Origin: Chryseobacterium sp. KLBC 52 | GTDB taxonomy: Bacteria > Bacteroidota > Bacteroidia > Flavobacteriales > Weeksellaceae | Direction: 5' to 3' | NCBI RefSeq assembly: GCF_003347605.1 | Contig: NZ_QDFZ01000013.1 | Span: 96,893 to 160,892 of the forward strand | DNA: 64,000 nt | Shown: positions 54,724-64,000 of the stretch, one piece after another | Layout: each line of letters starts with the position of its first letter | Numbering within the stretch: the stretch's first letter is position 1 | Made by a program: the position numbers and the translations under genes | Notes under the pieces: generated by a model | The model's database searches: none | The model's input: only the letters and a program-made list of their open reading frames with translations | What the model was told of the DNA's origin: nothing

Positions 54724-54946
54724 GGTACGAACTTTAATTGATATTGCAAATGTATAATTAATTATCGTAAAACAATAATTTATTTAAATAAAATTTTATT
54801 TTCTAAAATAAGAATCCATCAATAAATTGAAAGAAATAGTGTGCTCATCATGGTTTTTTAATTAATTTTAATAACAAAAAAGTTAACCGACTTATCCCTT
54901 TAATTAATACTCGAGCTTAATAATTAACAAAGGTTTTCTTATTGAT

Positions 54947-55024
54947 GCCCTTCGATAGGCTCAGGGGAACTACTTGAATACCAACCGGAAATTTTAAGCG
55001 TTGTCAGGCTGAATCTGTCGAAGC
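54947..55024. repeat. Dispersed repeat with CCTTCGATAGGCTCAGG / CTGAATCTGTCGAAG
   Basis: Two arm-like segments (54949-54965 and 55009-55023) show the TCGAAG-type words also seen at 13188-13217. The gap 54724-55065 otherwise holds only the presumed promoter of the DUF2975 gene. Confidence 0.5.
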
Positions 55025-55065
55025 TATTATTACTAAAAGGGATAGATCAAAAAAAAATTGAAATC

Positions 55066-55407
55066 ATGGCTTACAGTACAGAACTTGCCGACCGGGTACG
55101 TGAACGGCTTTCCATAGAAAATAATATAGAGATCGAGGAAAAGAAAATGTTCAGCGGACTGTCTTTTCTGGTGAACGGAAAGATGTGCATCAATATCAGC
55201 CATGATAATCTGATGTGTCGCTACAATCCCGAACTGGAAGATGAGGTTTCCGAAAAGAAAGGCTTTCTCCCAATGATCATGAAAGGGAAACAGTTAAATG
55301 GCTATTGCTATGTAGAGCCCATTGGTTTTCAAAAAACAGATGATTTTGAGTATTGGATTAAAATATGTCTTGATTATAATCCGTTGGCGAAGGCGGCGAA
55401 GAAGTGA
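55066..55407 (+). CDS. TfoX N-terminal-domain protein
   Basis: The 113-residue protein is a stand-alone TfoX_N domain: LADRVRERLS, KKMFSGLSFLVNGKMCINI, DNLMCRYNPE, MKGKQLNGYCYVEP. In Gammaproteobacteria such proteins are tied to competence; in this lineage the role is unknown. No signal peptide. Confidence 0.9.
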   Translation: MAYSTELADRVRERLSIENNIEIEEKKMFSGLSFLVNGKMCINISHDNLMCRYNPELEDEVSEKKGFLPMIMKGKQLNGYCYVEPIGFQKTDDFEYWIKICLDYNPLAKAAKK

Positions 55408-55640
55408 GTTTGGGGGTTTGAGAGTAGGAGGGTTTTAGCGTTGGAGGGTTTGAGAGTGGGTGAGTGTGGTGGAGAGTTGTGGGGTACGAGGTGTGAGTTT
55501 CGGGGTTTTGAGTTTCGGGTTTGAGCGTGTGGATGAGAGTTGCGGGGTACGAGGTGCGAGTTTCGGGTTTGAATGCGAGTTTCGGGATTCGGGTTTTGGA
55601 GAGTGTTTTAGCATTGGTGAGTGAGAGAGTGGGAGCGCTG
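55408..55640. repeat. Degenerate G/T-rich tract with repeated GGGTTTGAGAGT and GAGTTTCGGG words
   Basis: The plus strand is made of words such as GGGTTTGAGAGT, GAGTTTCGGGTTTGA and GGGGTACGAGGTG, the last two occurring twice or more. Stops are rare on the minus strand, so false ORFs appear. Similar tracts occur at 59939-60025 (plus) and 53932-53999 (as complement). Confidence 0.75.
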
Positions 55641-55690
55641 GAGTTCAACAGTCCCGCCATTCATAACTCATCATTTATAATTCATCATTA

Positions 55691-56773
55691 TTATCGTACA
55701 GTTTTTTTTCTTATTTCAACCAATATTTTTGTTGTTTTTTCCAGATCCGGAGCGTCGGGTAGAGTGGAAGTGGAATAATGATTTTCTATAGATTGTATGA
55801 GGTTTTCTGCCTTTTCCATCACACTTTCATAAGACTGGTTTCCTGCTTTGATATCTAAGAGTTCATCACGATTTTCAACACGGATTGTCAGTGAACTGGT
55901 TTTAAAAATCTGTTCGCAGGACTGCAGCAGCCGGATGGTGTGCATCATGTTTTTGCTGTCGTAATTCTGCCCGTGAGTCTGATTGACATTATAACGGTCT
56001 TCATTGCGTTCAGCAACCCATTTCCAATATTCCCTGTAATCTTTGCAATAAACAGAATAGGCATCCAGATTGCAAAACAGGTATGCAACCGGTTTTTCAT
56101 CTTTAGGAACAGAGGATACAGAAACCTGATTAGCTTCTTCATTCTGAATAATTCCTTTATATCCCAATGTTCTTGATTTATCATAAAATAAAGCATACAT
56201 TCCCTTGGTGTGATCAATACTTATCAATCCGCAATTTTCCTGTGGGAGACCAACACGTCCTGCGGACACGGGGAATTCATCCAGCCACTTTTTCAACGGT
56301 ACAGAACCTTGTCCTTCCAAAATAAAACAGAAATCCAGGATTGATTTTCTTTCTTTATCAATCGGATTTACAATCTTTTTATTGAGACCTTTTGCCTTTT
56401 TGATCTGTGAAACAGCATAGCCTGCAAAAGTATCTTTGCACAGCTTTGACAGGAAATCTTCCGTTTTCAGGATATCCATCAATGGATGTTTATATTGGAT
56501 ACAATCTTCCGGACTTGCCAGAATTTCCAGAATATTAGGATTGTTTTTCTGAAGCAGTTCTACAAATCTCCCGATTTCATAATATGTGATATCATTCGTT
56601 TCATTGGAAATCTGCGGAATATAATTCAGTCCAAAGAAATCTTCCTTCGGTAGATAATACACCCCGCGGATATCCGTATCAGAATTTTCCGTTGCCAGCC
56701 CAAAAGCACGGCTTCCGGAAATGGCTTCGAAGAGGAGGAGGTTGCGGGTTTTTATTGATTCTATATTTAACAT
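55691..56773 (-). CDS. RlaP-type nucleotidyltransferase (Pol-beta superfamily)
   Basis: The 360-residue protein has the nucleotidyltransferase motif GSRAFGLATENSDTDIRGVY (G-S, then D-x-D metal ligands) near residues 20-39, and the long C-terminal helical region of the COG3541/PF10127 family, which Pfam calls RlaP ('RNA repair pathway DNA polymerase beta family'). It should transfer a nucleotide, plausibly in RNA repair. Its ATG overlaps the stop of the AAA gene by 7 bases. A second family member, only distantly alike, lies on the other side of the AAA gene. Confidence 0.87.
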   Translation of the reverse strand: MLNIESIKTRNLLLFEAISGSRAFGLATENSDTDIRGVYYLPKEDFFGLNYIPQISNETNDITYYEIGRFVELLQKNNPNILEILASPEDCIQYKHPLMDILKTEDFLSKLCKDTFAGYAVSQIKKAKGLNKKIVNPIDKERKSILDFCFILEGQGSVPLKKWLDEFPVSAGRVGLPQENCGLISIDHTKGMYALFYDKSRTLGYKGIIQNEEANQVSVSSVPKDEKPVAYLFCNLDAYSVYCKDYREYWKWVAERNEDRYNVNQTHGQNYDSKNMMHTIRLLQSCEQIFKTSSLTIRVENRDELLDIKAGNQSYESVMEKAENLIQSIENHYSTSTLPDAPDLEKTTKILVEIRKKTVR

Positions 56774-59040
56774 ATTTCCATCATTTTGTTATAATGCGTT
56801 TTTCCGCCAATATTTTCAAATAGAATTTCAAAACTCTTTAATGCTATATCTTTCGGTTCTTCGGATATTCTTGTAAAATAAATTTCGTCATTTGTTGAAA
56901 CTCTATGACTTTCATCTTGCATTTGTGAAATTAATGCAGTTATAATTAAATTTTCTGCGCTATCTTCGGGGATGTCATTTTTAAGATCCCATAAATTAAC
57001 GTCATCTATTAAGCCCATGAAGTTAGCATAGCTTTCAACTACTCTACGCATATTATTCATTAGGGCCATGGAGATTTTTTCAGAAGCATCTTTTTTTATT
57101 TCCTGCCAAAGTAAATGATAATCATTAAACGCAATGCTTTTATAGTTTTCTATTCTTTCAATAACAGATTCATTATTGATTTTTTTTATATTGAAATATG
57201 ATGTTGAACTACATATTCTTGAACCAAATGCTAAAGCTACTTCTTTGTAAAAGAAAATATTATGTGTTAATATAAAAACTTGTTCTATATTTTCATTTTT
57301 TAATTGCTCAATAAGCTTATTTCCTTGTTGATCTTTTCCTGTGCCTTTTTTTGCAATCAATCTTCTTATCAATGTTGAAACAAAGAATAGTACCTGACTA
57401 TCCATACTTGATACTGGATCGTCAATGATAATTATTTTCTTTTTTGTAGAATTTTCTGAATCATTACTTCCTAAACAAAGTTGATAGAAATATAAAAAAG
57501 CTATAAAATTCTTTTCGCCCTCACTTAATGTTTTAAAAATATGAGTTTCAAAAGTTTCTTCTTCTCTTAAAATAAAATATTTTGTAATATTATTTTCGGA
57601 TTCTTTTTTCTCAATTCGAAATCCTCTGAAATTATTTTTTAATAATAAATCATTAATATTATCTATTGCTTTTTGAGTGTTAACTGTTTGTGTCTGCCAT
57701 TCTCTCACTTTCTCCATAGATAATTTTATATTATTTTTTAGTGACATTAATTCCTTTTTAGAGGTATCAATTTGTAACTCATATGTTTTATCTTTTGTAT
57801 GGTAATCAACTATATTATTTTTTACTTGGTCAGCTATATAGTTCCAAACATCATCTTTTAATTCAGATTTATTTTGCTTTATATTGTCTACTTCTAAATT
57901 GTGTTTATGGATAATAGAATTAATTTCATCAACTAATTCTTTCAAATTACTGATAGATTTTATTTGTTTCCTTTCATTAGGTTTATCCAATTTTTTTTGA
58001 AATTCAGTCTGATTACTAAATGAAACTTTTTGTATTATATTTTGTAATTTCAAAACCTTTGAAGAGATAATTTTCTGACTGGAAATAGATTGTAATTCCA
58101 AATCAAAAACTGAAAAAGCACTATTATAATCTGAAAATGCCTGCTTTAATCTAGTTAATTTTTCCTCTCTGGTTGTATCAAAGTATTTTTCAAATTGATT
58201 CAATAAATCTCGTGTTATTGTTGGTTGTTGACAGAATGGACATTGTTGATTATCAACTTCTTTATTCAAAAACGAAATTCCTTGTTCAATCCAAGAACTA
58301 TTATTTAGTTTTTCGATTAAAGGTGCAATTGTAACATCATTACTACCAACAATTATTTCATTAAATAATTCATTTATATTACTTTCTAACTCGATAATTT
58401 TTTGAAATGTATCTAAAGAAAGAGTATTATTAATTTTTATTAATTCCTCTACATGGAATTTATTATATTTTTCTGTTAAGTGGGTAAGACCTTTTACTTT
58501 GAAAGTACTTTTGTTTTTATCGACAAGTGTTTGAAAAAAAGTCTCTCTTCTTGATCCCAAATCAATCTTATTAAAGTCTTTTTTAAATCTTCTATTATAC
58601 TCAAAACAAGTTTCCCAAATAGCCTCTCTAAGTTGATCTTTTTGTTTTTCGAGGTTTTCAATGCTTACTTTCTGAGTATCGTATGCAATCTTTGCTGTAG
58701 AGATTATTTCGTTTTCGTTTTTAATTTTTTCTTCAATTTCTTCATTCTTTTCATCTAAAGAAAAAATACCATCTAAATCTTCTTTTGTATAAAAGTTCCT
58801 TTGTATAAATTCCTGATCAAAAACTAAAATATTTTCATTAGTCCTGTCAAAATTTTCGAATGAACATTGAGAGAAAGGGCCAATTAATAGATCACTTTTG
58901 GAAAATTCATAAAAAAGTCTTGCGATAGTTGATTTTCCACAACCATTATTCCCAAAAAAGAAATTTACTTTTTTTAGATCATTAACTTCAACTAAATTTT
59001 TATAGGTTGCTATACTGTTAAGTTTAATTTTTGTTATCAT
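56767..59040 (-). CDS. AAA_13-type ATPase with zinc-hook coiled coil (PrrC/RloC-like)
   Basis: The 757-residue protein has Walker A FGNNGCGKST (~29-38), coiled coils (~95-145, 320-480) flanking a CPFC motif (Cys267, Cys270) like the Rad50/RloC zinc hook, ABC signature LSEGE (505-509), and Walker B IIIIDDP (D540/D541). Beyond the ABC module, R665-x3-E669 and H712 have the order of the PrrC/RloC nuclease triad (Arg-x3-Glu ... His). It is visibly more A+T-rich than its neighbours. It may be a stress- or phage-triggered anticodon nuclease. Nuclease activity is inferred. Confidence 0.82.
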   Translation of the reverse strand: MITKIKLNSIATYKNLVEVNDLKKVNFFFGNNGCGKSTIARLFYEFSKSDLLIGPFSQCSFENFDRTNENILVFDQEFIQRNFYTKEDLDGIFSLDEKNEEIEEKIKNENEIISTAKIAYDTQKVSIENLEKQKDQLREAIWETCFEYNRRFKKDFNKIDLGSRRETFFQTLVDKNKSTFKVKGLTHLTEKYNKFHVEELIKINNTLSLDTFQKIIELESNINELFNEIIVGSNDVTIAPLIEKLNNSSWIEQGISFLNKEVDNQQCPFCQQPTITRDLLNQFEKYFDTTREEKLTRLKQAFSDYNSAFSVFDLELQSISSQKIISSKVLKLQNIIQKVSFSNQTEFQKKLDKPNERKQIKSISNLKELVDEINSIIHKHNLEVDNIKQNKSELKDDVWNYIADQVKNNIVDYHTKDKTYELQIDTSKKELMSLKNNIKLSMEKVREWQTQTVNTQKAIDNINDLLLKNNFRGFRIEKKESENNITKYFILREEETFETHIFKTLSEGEKNFIAFLYFYQLCLGSNDSENSTKKKIIIIDDPVSSMDSQVLFFVSTLIRRLIAKKGTGKDQQGNKLIEQLKNENIEQVFILTHNIFFYKEVALAFGSRICSSTSYFNIKKINNESVIERIENYKSIAFNDYHLLWQEIKKDASEKISMALMNNMRRVVESYANFMGLIDDVNLWDLKNDIPEDSAENLIITALISQMQDESHRVSTNDEIYFTRISEEPKDIALKSFEILFENIGGKTHYNKMMEIC

Positions 59041-59124
59041 GAATTTTAGTTTTGAAAATAAAAAATAGCTTTAGGTAAATATACTTTGAATTAAATCAAG
59101 ATAAATTACGGGTTTCCTTAATCC

Positions 59125-59937
<813 letters not shown>

Positions 59938-59938
59938 T

Positions 59939-60025
59939 TAAGTTTCGAGGTGCGGGTTTCGTGGGGATGGGTTTTAAGGTTTGAGTGTGGGAGAGTTTGA
60001 GAGTTTCGGGGTTCGGGTTGGTGAG
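59939..60025. repeat. Degenerate G/T-rich tract, second locus
   Basis: It contains GTTTCGAGGTGCGGGTTTCG, TTTGAGTGTGGGAGAGTTTG and GAGAGTTTCGGGGTTCGGG, words shared with 55408-55640. The rest of the 415-bp gap to 60313 holds an imperfect hairpin TTTCTTTTG..CAAAAGAAA (60229-60254) and no recognisable cobalamin riboswitch. Confidence 0.65.
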
Positions 60026-60307
60026 TAAGTGAATATTGCGGGCTAAAATTTTTTGACTTTTGAAAATTGGACGTTAAAAAAATAAATTGTGTGAACGTTA
60101 AGAAAATTCTCCTGTCTGAGTGCGACAAATATATTGATACAAAAAAGTAATAATGAATTCGCACGAGTTTAGAATTTTTAGAGAACACATTTTATTTTTA
60201 GCTCAATTTTCAAGATCTTGACCTTTTGTTTCTTTTGTGTCAAGGCAAAAGAAAAAGACTCATTGAATTTTACTAATATTGCATTTTTCCATTTAACATA
60301 ACTATAA

Positions 60308-61318
<1,011 letters not shown>

Positions 61319-62101
61319 ATGAAAGCTATAAAAAATGAACTGATTTACTTTGCAACGGCACTCATGTTTTTCACAAGAATTCCGGTTCCGTTTACCATCC
61401 CGTACTCCAGTGAGATTATGAATAAATCCCAGAAATATTTTGCCTGGGTAGGCTTGATCGTAGGGTTCATCAACGCTTTGGTTCTTTATCTTTCTTCATT
61501 ACTTTTTAATCTTGAAATCGGGATTGTTTTAATGATGATTTCCAATGTTTTGCTGACCGGAGCTTTTCATGAAGACGGTTTTACAGATATGTGCGACAGC
61601 TTCGGAGGCGGATATGGAAAAGAAAAAATCCTGACGATTATGAAGGACAGCCGGGTAGGAGCATATGGAACAATAGGGATCATTTTGCTTTTCGCTTTAA
61701 AATTTTATAGCATTCAGGCCCTGGGAATGAGTAATCCGGTGGGTGTTTTACTCATTGTTGTTTTAGGTCATACGGTAAGCCGTTTTATTGCGGGAACGAT
61801 GATCTATACTCATCAGTATGTCACTGATATTGATGTCAGTAAATCAAAACCTTTAGCCAATAAACCGTTGGATAAGATGGCGTTGCTGGTAGGATTTATC
61901 AGTGTTTTAATTGCATTTGCCCTGGTTCAGGACTGGCATTTGATTTTTGCTTTTGCTCTTGCATATGTGGGAAAAATCTATATGGGTTGGTATTTTAAAA
62001 AACATATCGGAGGTTACACGGGAGATTGTCTGGGTTCTGTACAGCAGGTTTGTGAAGTTTTATTTTATTTAGGAACAATCATCGTATGGAAATTCATCTG
62101 A
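61319..62101 (+). CDS. cobS: Adenosylcobinamide-GDP ribazoletransferase (cobalamin synthase)
   Basis: The 260-residue membrane protein has several TM helices, FFTRIPVPF near the N-terminus, GAFHEDGFTDMCDSFGGGYGKEKIL, the Asp-rich metal-binding CobS signature, and KDSRVGAYG. It joins alpha-ribazole to AdoCbi-GDP in the inner membrane. cobC begins 16 bases inside its end. Confidence 0.95.
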   Translation: MKAIKNELIYFATALMFFTRIPVPFTIPYSSEIMNKSQKYFAWVGLIVGFINALVLYLSSLLFNLEIGIVLMMISNVLLTGAFHEDGFTDMCDSFGGGYGKEKILTIMKDSRVGAYGTIGIILLFALKFYSIQALGMSNPVGVLLIVVLGHTVSRFIAGTMIYTHQYVTDIDVSKSKPLANKPLDKMALLVGFISVLIAFALVQDWHLIFAFALAYVGKIYMGWYFKKHIGGYTGDCLGSVQQVCEVLFYLGTIIVWKFI

Positions 62102-62640
62102 TCCGTCATACTGCTGTAGACAATCCGGAAAATCGGTGTTATGGTTTTGCTGAAATGCCTTTACGTAAAGATTTCACTGAAGATTTTAAAATATTGGGAA
62201 TAGATAAGGATTATGATGTAATTATTTCAAGTCCTTCTCAACGCTGCCGTCTCTTAGCTGATTTTTTTAAGCTTGATTATCAAACAGATGAAAGACTTCG
62301 CGAAATGAATTTCGGGAACTGGGAAATGAAAAAATGGACGGATATTCCTGAAGAAGAAATCAATCCATGGTATCAGGATTTTGTGAGTGTAAAAGCTTCA
62401 GGGGGTGAAAGTCTTCTGGAAATGCAAAATCGCGTTCTCAGCTTCTGGCAAGAATTCATTCAGAGAAAAGATCTGGAAAAAGCACTTATAGTTACGCATG
62501 CCGGAGTTATTCGTCTGATCCTTCAGACGGTGCTTCAGTTTCCATTAGAGAATATGTTCAGTATTCAGATTGATTATGGAAGGAAAGTGATCATTCATGT
62601 GAATGAAGGAGTTTTTTCATTGAAAAAGGTGAATGTATAA
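62086..62640 (+). CDS. cobC: Alpha-ribazole phosphatase (histidine phosphatase family)
   Basis: The 184-residue protein has the phosphoglycerate-mutase-like RHT motif (LIRHTAVDNPENRCYG), REMNFGNWEMKKWTD and VTHAGVIRLIL with the second catalytic His. CobC removes phosphate from alpha-ribazole-5'-P, the last step of the branch begun by CobT. No cobU (cobinamide kinase) is in this operon. Confidence 0.9.
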   Translation: MEIHLIRHTAVDNPENRCYGFAEMPLRKDFTEDFKILGIDKDYDVIISSPSQRCRLLADFFKLDYQTDERLREMNFGNWEMKKWTDIPEEEINPWYQDFVSVKASGGESLLEMQNRVLSFWQEFIQRKDLEKALIVTHAGVIRLILQTVLQFPLENMFSIQIDYGRKVIIHVNEGVFSLKKVNV

Positions 62641-62658
62641 TTACCATAAAGGCTTGTA

Positions 62659-62723
62659 TTCAATAGGAACGGACTTTAGTCCGTTTGTTAAAGATTACAC
62701 TTTTCAATCGGCTTTAGCCAAAA
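62659..62723. repeat. Dispersed repeat, copy 2 (family B: GGACTTTAGTCC)
   Basis: Same two-hairpin layout as 23522-23588: TTCAATAGGAACGGACTTTA with ACGGACTTTAGTCCGT, then CGGCTTTAGCC. Changes in the first stem are compensated (G->A and C->T on opposite arms), which keeps pairing. Confidence 0.82.
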
Positions 62724-62771
62724 TATAAGTTGTTTGTAATAGTATACATTAGGTAATTCTGAATTTTGGAG

Positions 62772-62833
62772 GCTGGATTCCTACAGAATGACAAACTGTA
62801 TGGATAAACTATCATTGCAATTGTGTCATTCCG
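62772..62833. repeat. Dispersed inverted repeat, copy 2 (family C), right arm split by IS110
   Basis: GCTGGATTCCTACAGAATGA starts the left arm; TGTCATTCCG is the start of the right arm. The expected AGGAATC end of the right arm is not here; it is found at 63974-63980, on the far side of the IS110 element. Confidence 0.75.
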
Positions 62834-62837
62834 ATTT

Positions 62838-63833
62838 CTATGACAAAAACAAAGAATTATTATAGTTTTTTTCATAAAGTTTCCCTGTTCTGATCATTGC
62901 AAAAATTCTATGAATAATTTTGTTTCTCACAGCGTTTAAAACTGCCATTTTGTTTTTACCATCACTTATTTTTCTGTGATAATATATTTTTAAATCATTT
63001 TCTAGTCTCACAGCTCTCATTGCAGCCATATGGAGTACTGTTTTCAATGATTTATCCGCATAATAAGAAAGTTTAGGTTTAAATTTTATTGATGTTCCGG
63101 ATTGATAGCCAAAGGGGACCACACCTGCATAACAAGCTAATTTTCTGGGGCTATTAATCTTTGTAAACCCTTCTGTTTTGGCAATAATCATCCAGCTTAA
63201 TACTTTTCCTACTCCTGGAATACTTTGTATACATCGCTTCTTGGAGTATAAATCTGAGTCATTATCAATGAGTTGTTCTATTTCATTTTCTAAAAAATCT
63301 ATATGCTTTTCTAAAACTTCAATCTCCTTTTTATTCATTCTTAAAAATTTAGAATCATATCCTATACTTTCAAGTTGTGAATACAGATGTCTTTGTTTTA
63401 ATAAAGAAGCTCTTAGCTTTATCTTAGAATTTCGCTCAGAAAACAGCACTTTAATTTTCTTTATGTTATCAGAGCATGGTTTCCATTCTATGAGCTCTTT
63501 TTCATGTTTCTCTGTGAACTCACAGATCCTTTTAGCATCAATTTTATCATTTTTACCCCTTATTAAGCCTATGCTTTTCTTTAAGTGTAAGGGGTTAAGT
63601 ACAAAAACTTTAAAATTAAAATACTCCAGAACCTGATATAATTCCCAATTATATCTTCCTGTATTTTCCATGGAAACTATAGTCTCAGATTTTGGTTTTT
63701 GAAAAATTTTGAAGAATACTTTGATTGCCTTAGCTTCATTGGCAATAACATAAAAAGAATAAGAACCACACTTTTTAATACAGATATCCAGTGTCTTGGC
63801 ACTAATATCAATACCTATTACAATTTTTTCCAT
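62838..63833 (-). CDS. IS110-family transposase (DEDD/Ser recombinase)
   Basis: The 331-residue protein has the RuvC-like DEDD domain (D9 in GIDIS, E56 in MENTGRY, D96 and D99 in KNDKID) and the C-terminal Transposase_20 domain (IQSIPGVGKVLSWMI) with CYAGVVPFGYQSGTS carrying Ser245, the likely nucleophile. The stop codon lies within about 5 bases of the inferred left boundary of the IS. The reading frame is intact, so the element may be active. Confidence 0.94.
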   Translation of the reverse strand: MEKIVIGIDISAKTLDICIKKCGSYSFYVIANEAKAIKVFFKIFQKPKSETIVSMENTGRYNWELYQVLEYFNFKVFVLNPLHLKKSIGLIRGKNDKIDAKRICEFTEKHEKELIEWKPCSDNIKKIKVLFSERNSKIKLRASLLKQRHLYSQLESIGYDSKFLRMNKKEIEVLEKHIDFLENEIEQLIDNDSDLYSKKRCIQSIPGVGKVLSWMIIAKTEGFTKINSPRKLACYAGVVPFGYQSGTSIKFKPKLSYYADKSLKTVLHMAAMRAVRLENDLKIYYHRKISDGKNKMAVLNAVRNKIIHRIFAMIRTGKLYEKNYNNSLFLS

Positions 63834-63972
63834 ACTTTTGGTTTAATTTATAAATGGAAGAGCAATTCATCTGATTCTTAACACCTTATAATGGGCTTTA
63901 AATCCCGAATTTCTATTTAAGTCTTTTGATGAAAAAGCATTTAGTTCTTTATCGGAATGTGAATCATATTCT
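63834..63972 (-). ncRNA. Candidate bridge-RNA region of the IS110 element
   Basis: This is the only sizeable non-coding part of the element and lies upstream of the transposase. In IS621-type IS110 elements that end encodes a structured bridge RNA which pairs with target and donor DNA. I can only point to location and length here (about 139 bases, short for such an RNA, IS621's being about 177); loops were not folded. Confidence 0.3.
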
Positions 63973-64000
63973 AAGGAATCTATAGTGTAACTAAATGCTT
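63973..64000. repeat. Displaced right-arm end of family C repeat
   Basis: AAGGAATCTATAGTG follows the inferred IS110 right end and completes the palindrome begun at 62776. Beyond that the window ends. Confidence 0.5.

Larger units (their letters stand above)
62834..63972 (-). mobile_element. IS110-family insertion sequence (~1.14 kb)
   Basis: Boundaries are inferred from the interrupted repeat: TGTCATTCCG ends at 62833 and AAGGAATC begins at 63973, which rejoin to TGTCATTCCGAAGGAATC, the family C arm. Matching short words ...TTTCT (to 62839) and ...ATTCT (to 63972) at both ends offer an alternative CT-core junction. No terminal inverted repeats or target duplication are needed in this family. 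The transposase is complete. Confidence 0.7.

Noticed and set aside
55358..55660. 100-codon minus-strand ORF with Thr/Pro/Leu-rich repeats
   Set aside because: Produced by the degenerate G/T-rich tract, and it overlaps the TfoX-N gene end.

Overview
The window looks like chromosomal DNA from a Chryseobacterium-type flavobacterium (Weeksellaceae, Bacteroidota). The DNA is A+T-rich, intergenic regions carry Bacteroidota -7 promoter boxes (TAnnTTTG), and Shine-Dalgarno sites are largely absent. Lineage markers include the gliding lipoprotein GldD, Bacteroidota-type T6SS sheath proteins TssB/TssC, an FHS-family sugar permease, YozG/DUF2975 pairs and small Cys-rich peptides with the MKNLKKLSR leader. 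No rRNA, CRISPR array, prophage or replication origin was seen. Genus assignment is by recognition only.

Layout. 1-9.3 kb: the 3' part of cinA, a large GH18/NodB-deacetylase/GT2 fusion, and two tandem M13 metallopeptidases separated by a 28-copy 7-bp microsatellite. 9.3-18.4 kb: an unknown protein, an isolated tssB-tssC pair, a small lipoprotein, mutY-gldD, a PfkB-family kinase, a SurA-like chaperone and an FMN oxidoreductase. 18.4-23.5 kb: two hydrolase/HD proteins, a rhodanese, queG, a DUF2459 protein with a YkuD-type lipoprotein, and an SRPBCC protein. 23.7-29.9 kb: an RND efflux operon (adaptor, pump, outer-membrane factor) preceded by a small unknown gene. 30-36.6 kb: a cold-shock protein, an SDR, lgt, a VIT-family transporter, then a loosely packed accessory stretch (YdeI-like protein, epoxide-hydrolase-like protein, gene remnant) ending at tRNA-Leu(CAA). 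36.7-42.1 kb: MBL hydrolase, a conserved unknown protein, GAF protein, cupin, BtuF-like metal receptor, mgtE.

42.2-43.2 kb is the most novel part. Four short, previously uncalled genes on the minus strand encode 46-53-residue peptides with a shared leader ending in GG or GSG and a core of six cysteines spaced C..C..CC..C..C, the spacing of inhibitor-cystine-knot (knottin/conotoxin-like) peptides. They sit in two transcription modules, each with its own promoter region and terminator.

43.4-55.4 kb: a secreted unknown protein, rpsO, a DUF4260 protein, an FHS sugar permease, pnp with a repetitive tail, an ABC transporter whose permease is fused to an M1 peptidase, a YozG-like regulator with a DUF2975 membrane protein, and a TfoX-N protein. 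55.7-59.9 kb: a minus-strand cassette with an AAA_13-type ATPase (zinc-hook CxxC, and an R-x3-E...H triad reminiscent of PrrC/RloC anticodon nucleases) between two RlaP-type nucleotidyltransferases, a candidate RNA damage/repair defence cassette. 60.3-62.6 kb: the cobT-cobS-cobC lower-ligand operon of cobalamin. The window ends with an IS110-family element that appears to have inserted into one arm of a dispersed palindromic repeat.

Intergenic DNA is rich in repeats: three perfect 7-bp microsatellites, at least three dispersed hairpin families present in two copies each, and degenerate G/T-rich tracts. All functions rest on motif reading without database searches.
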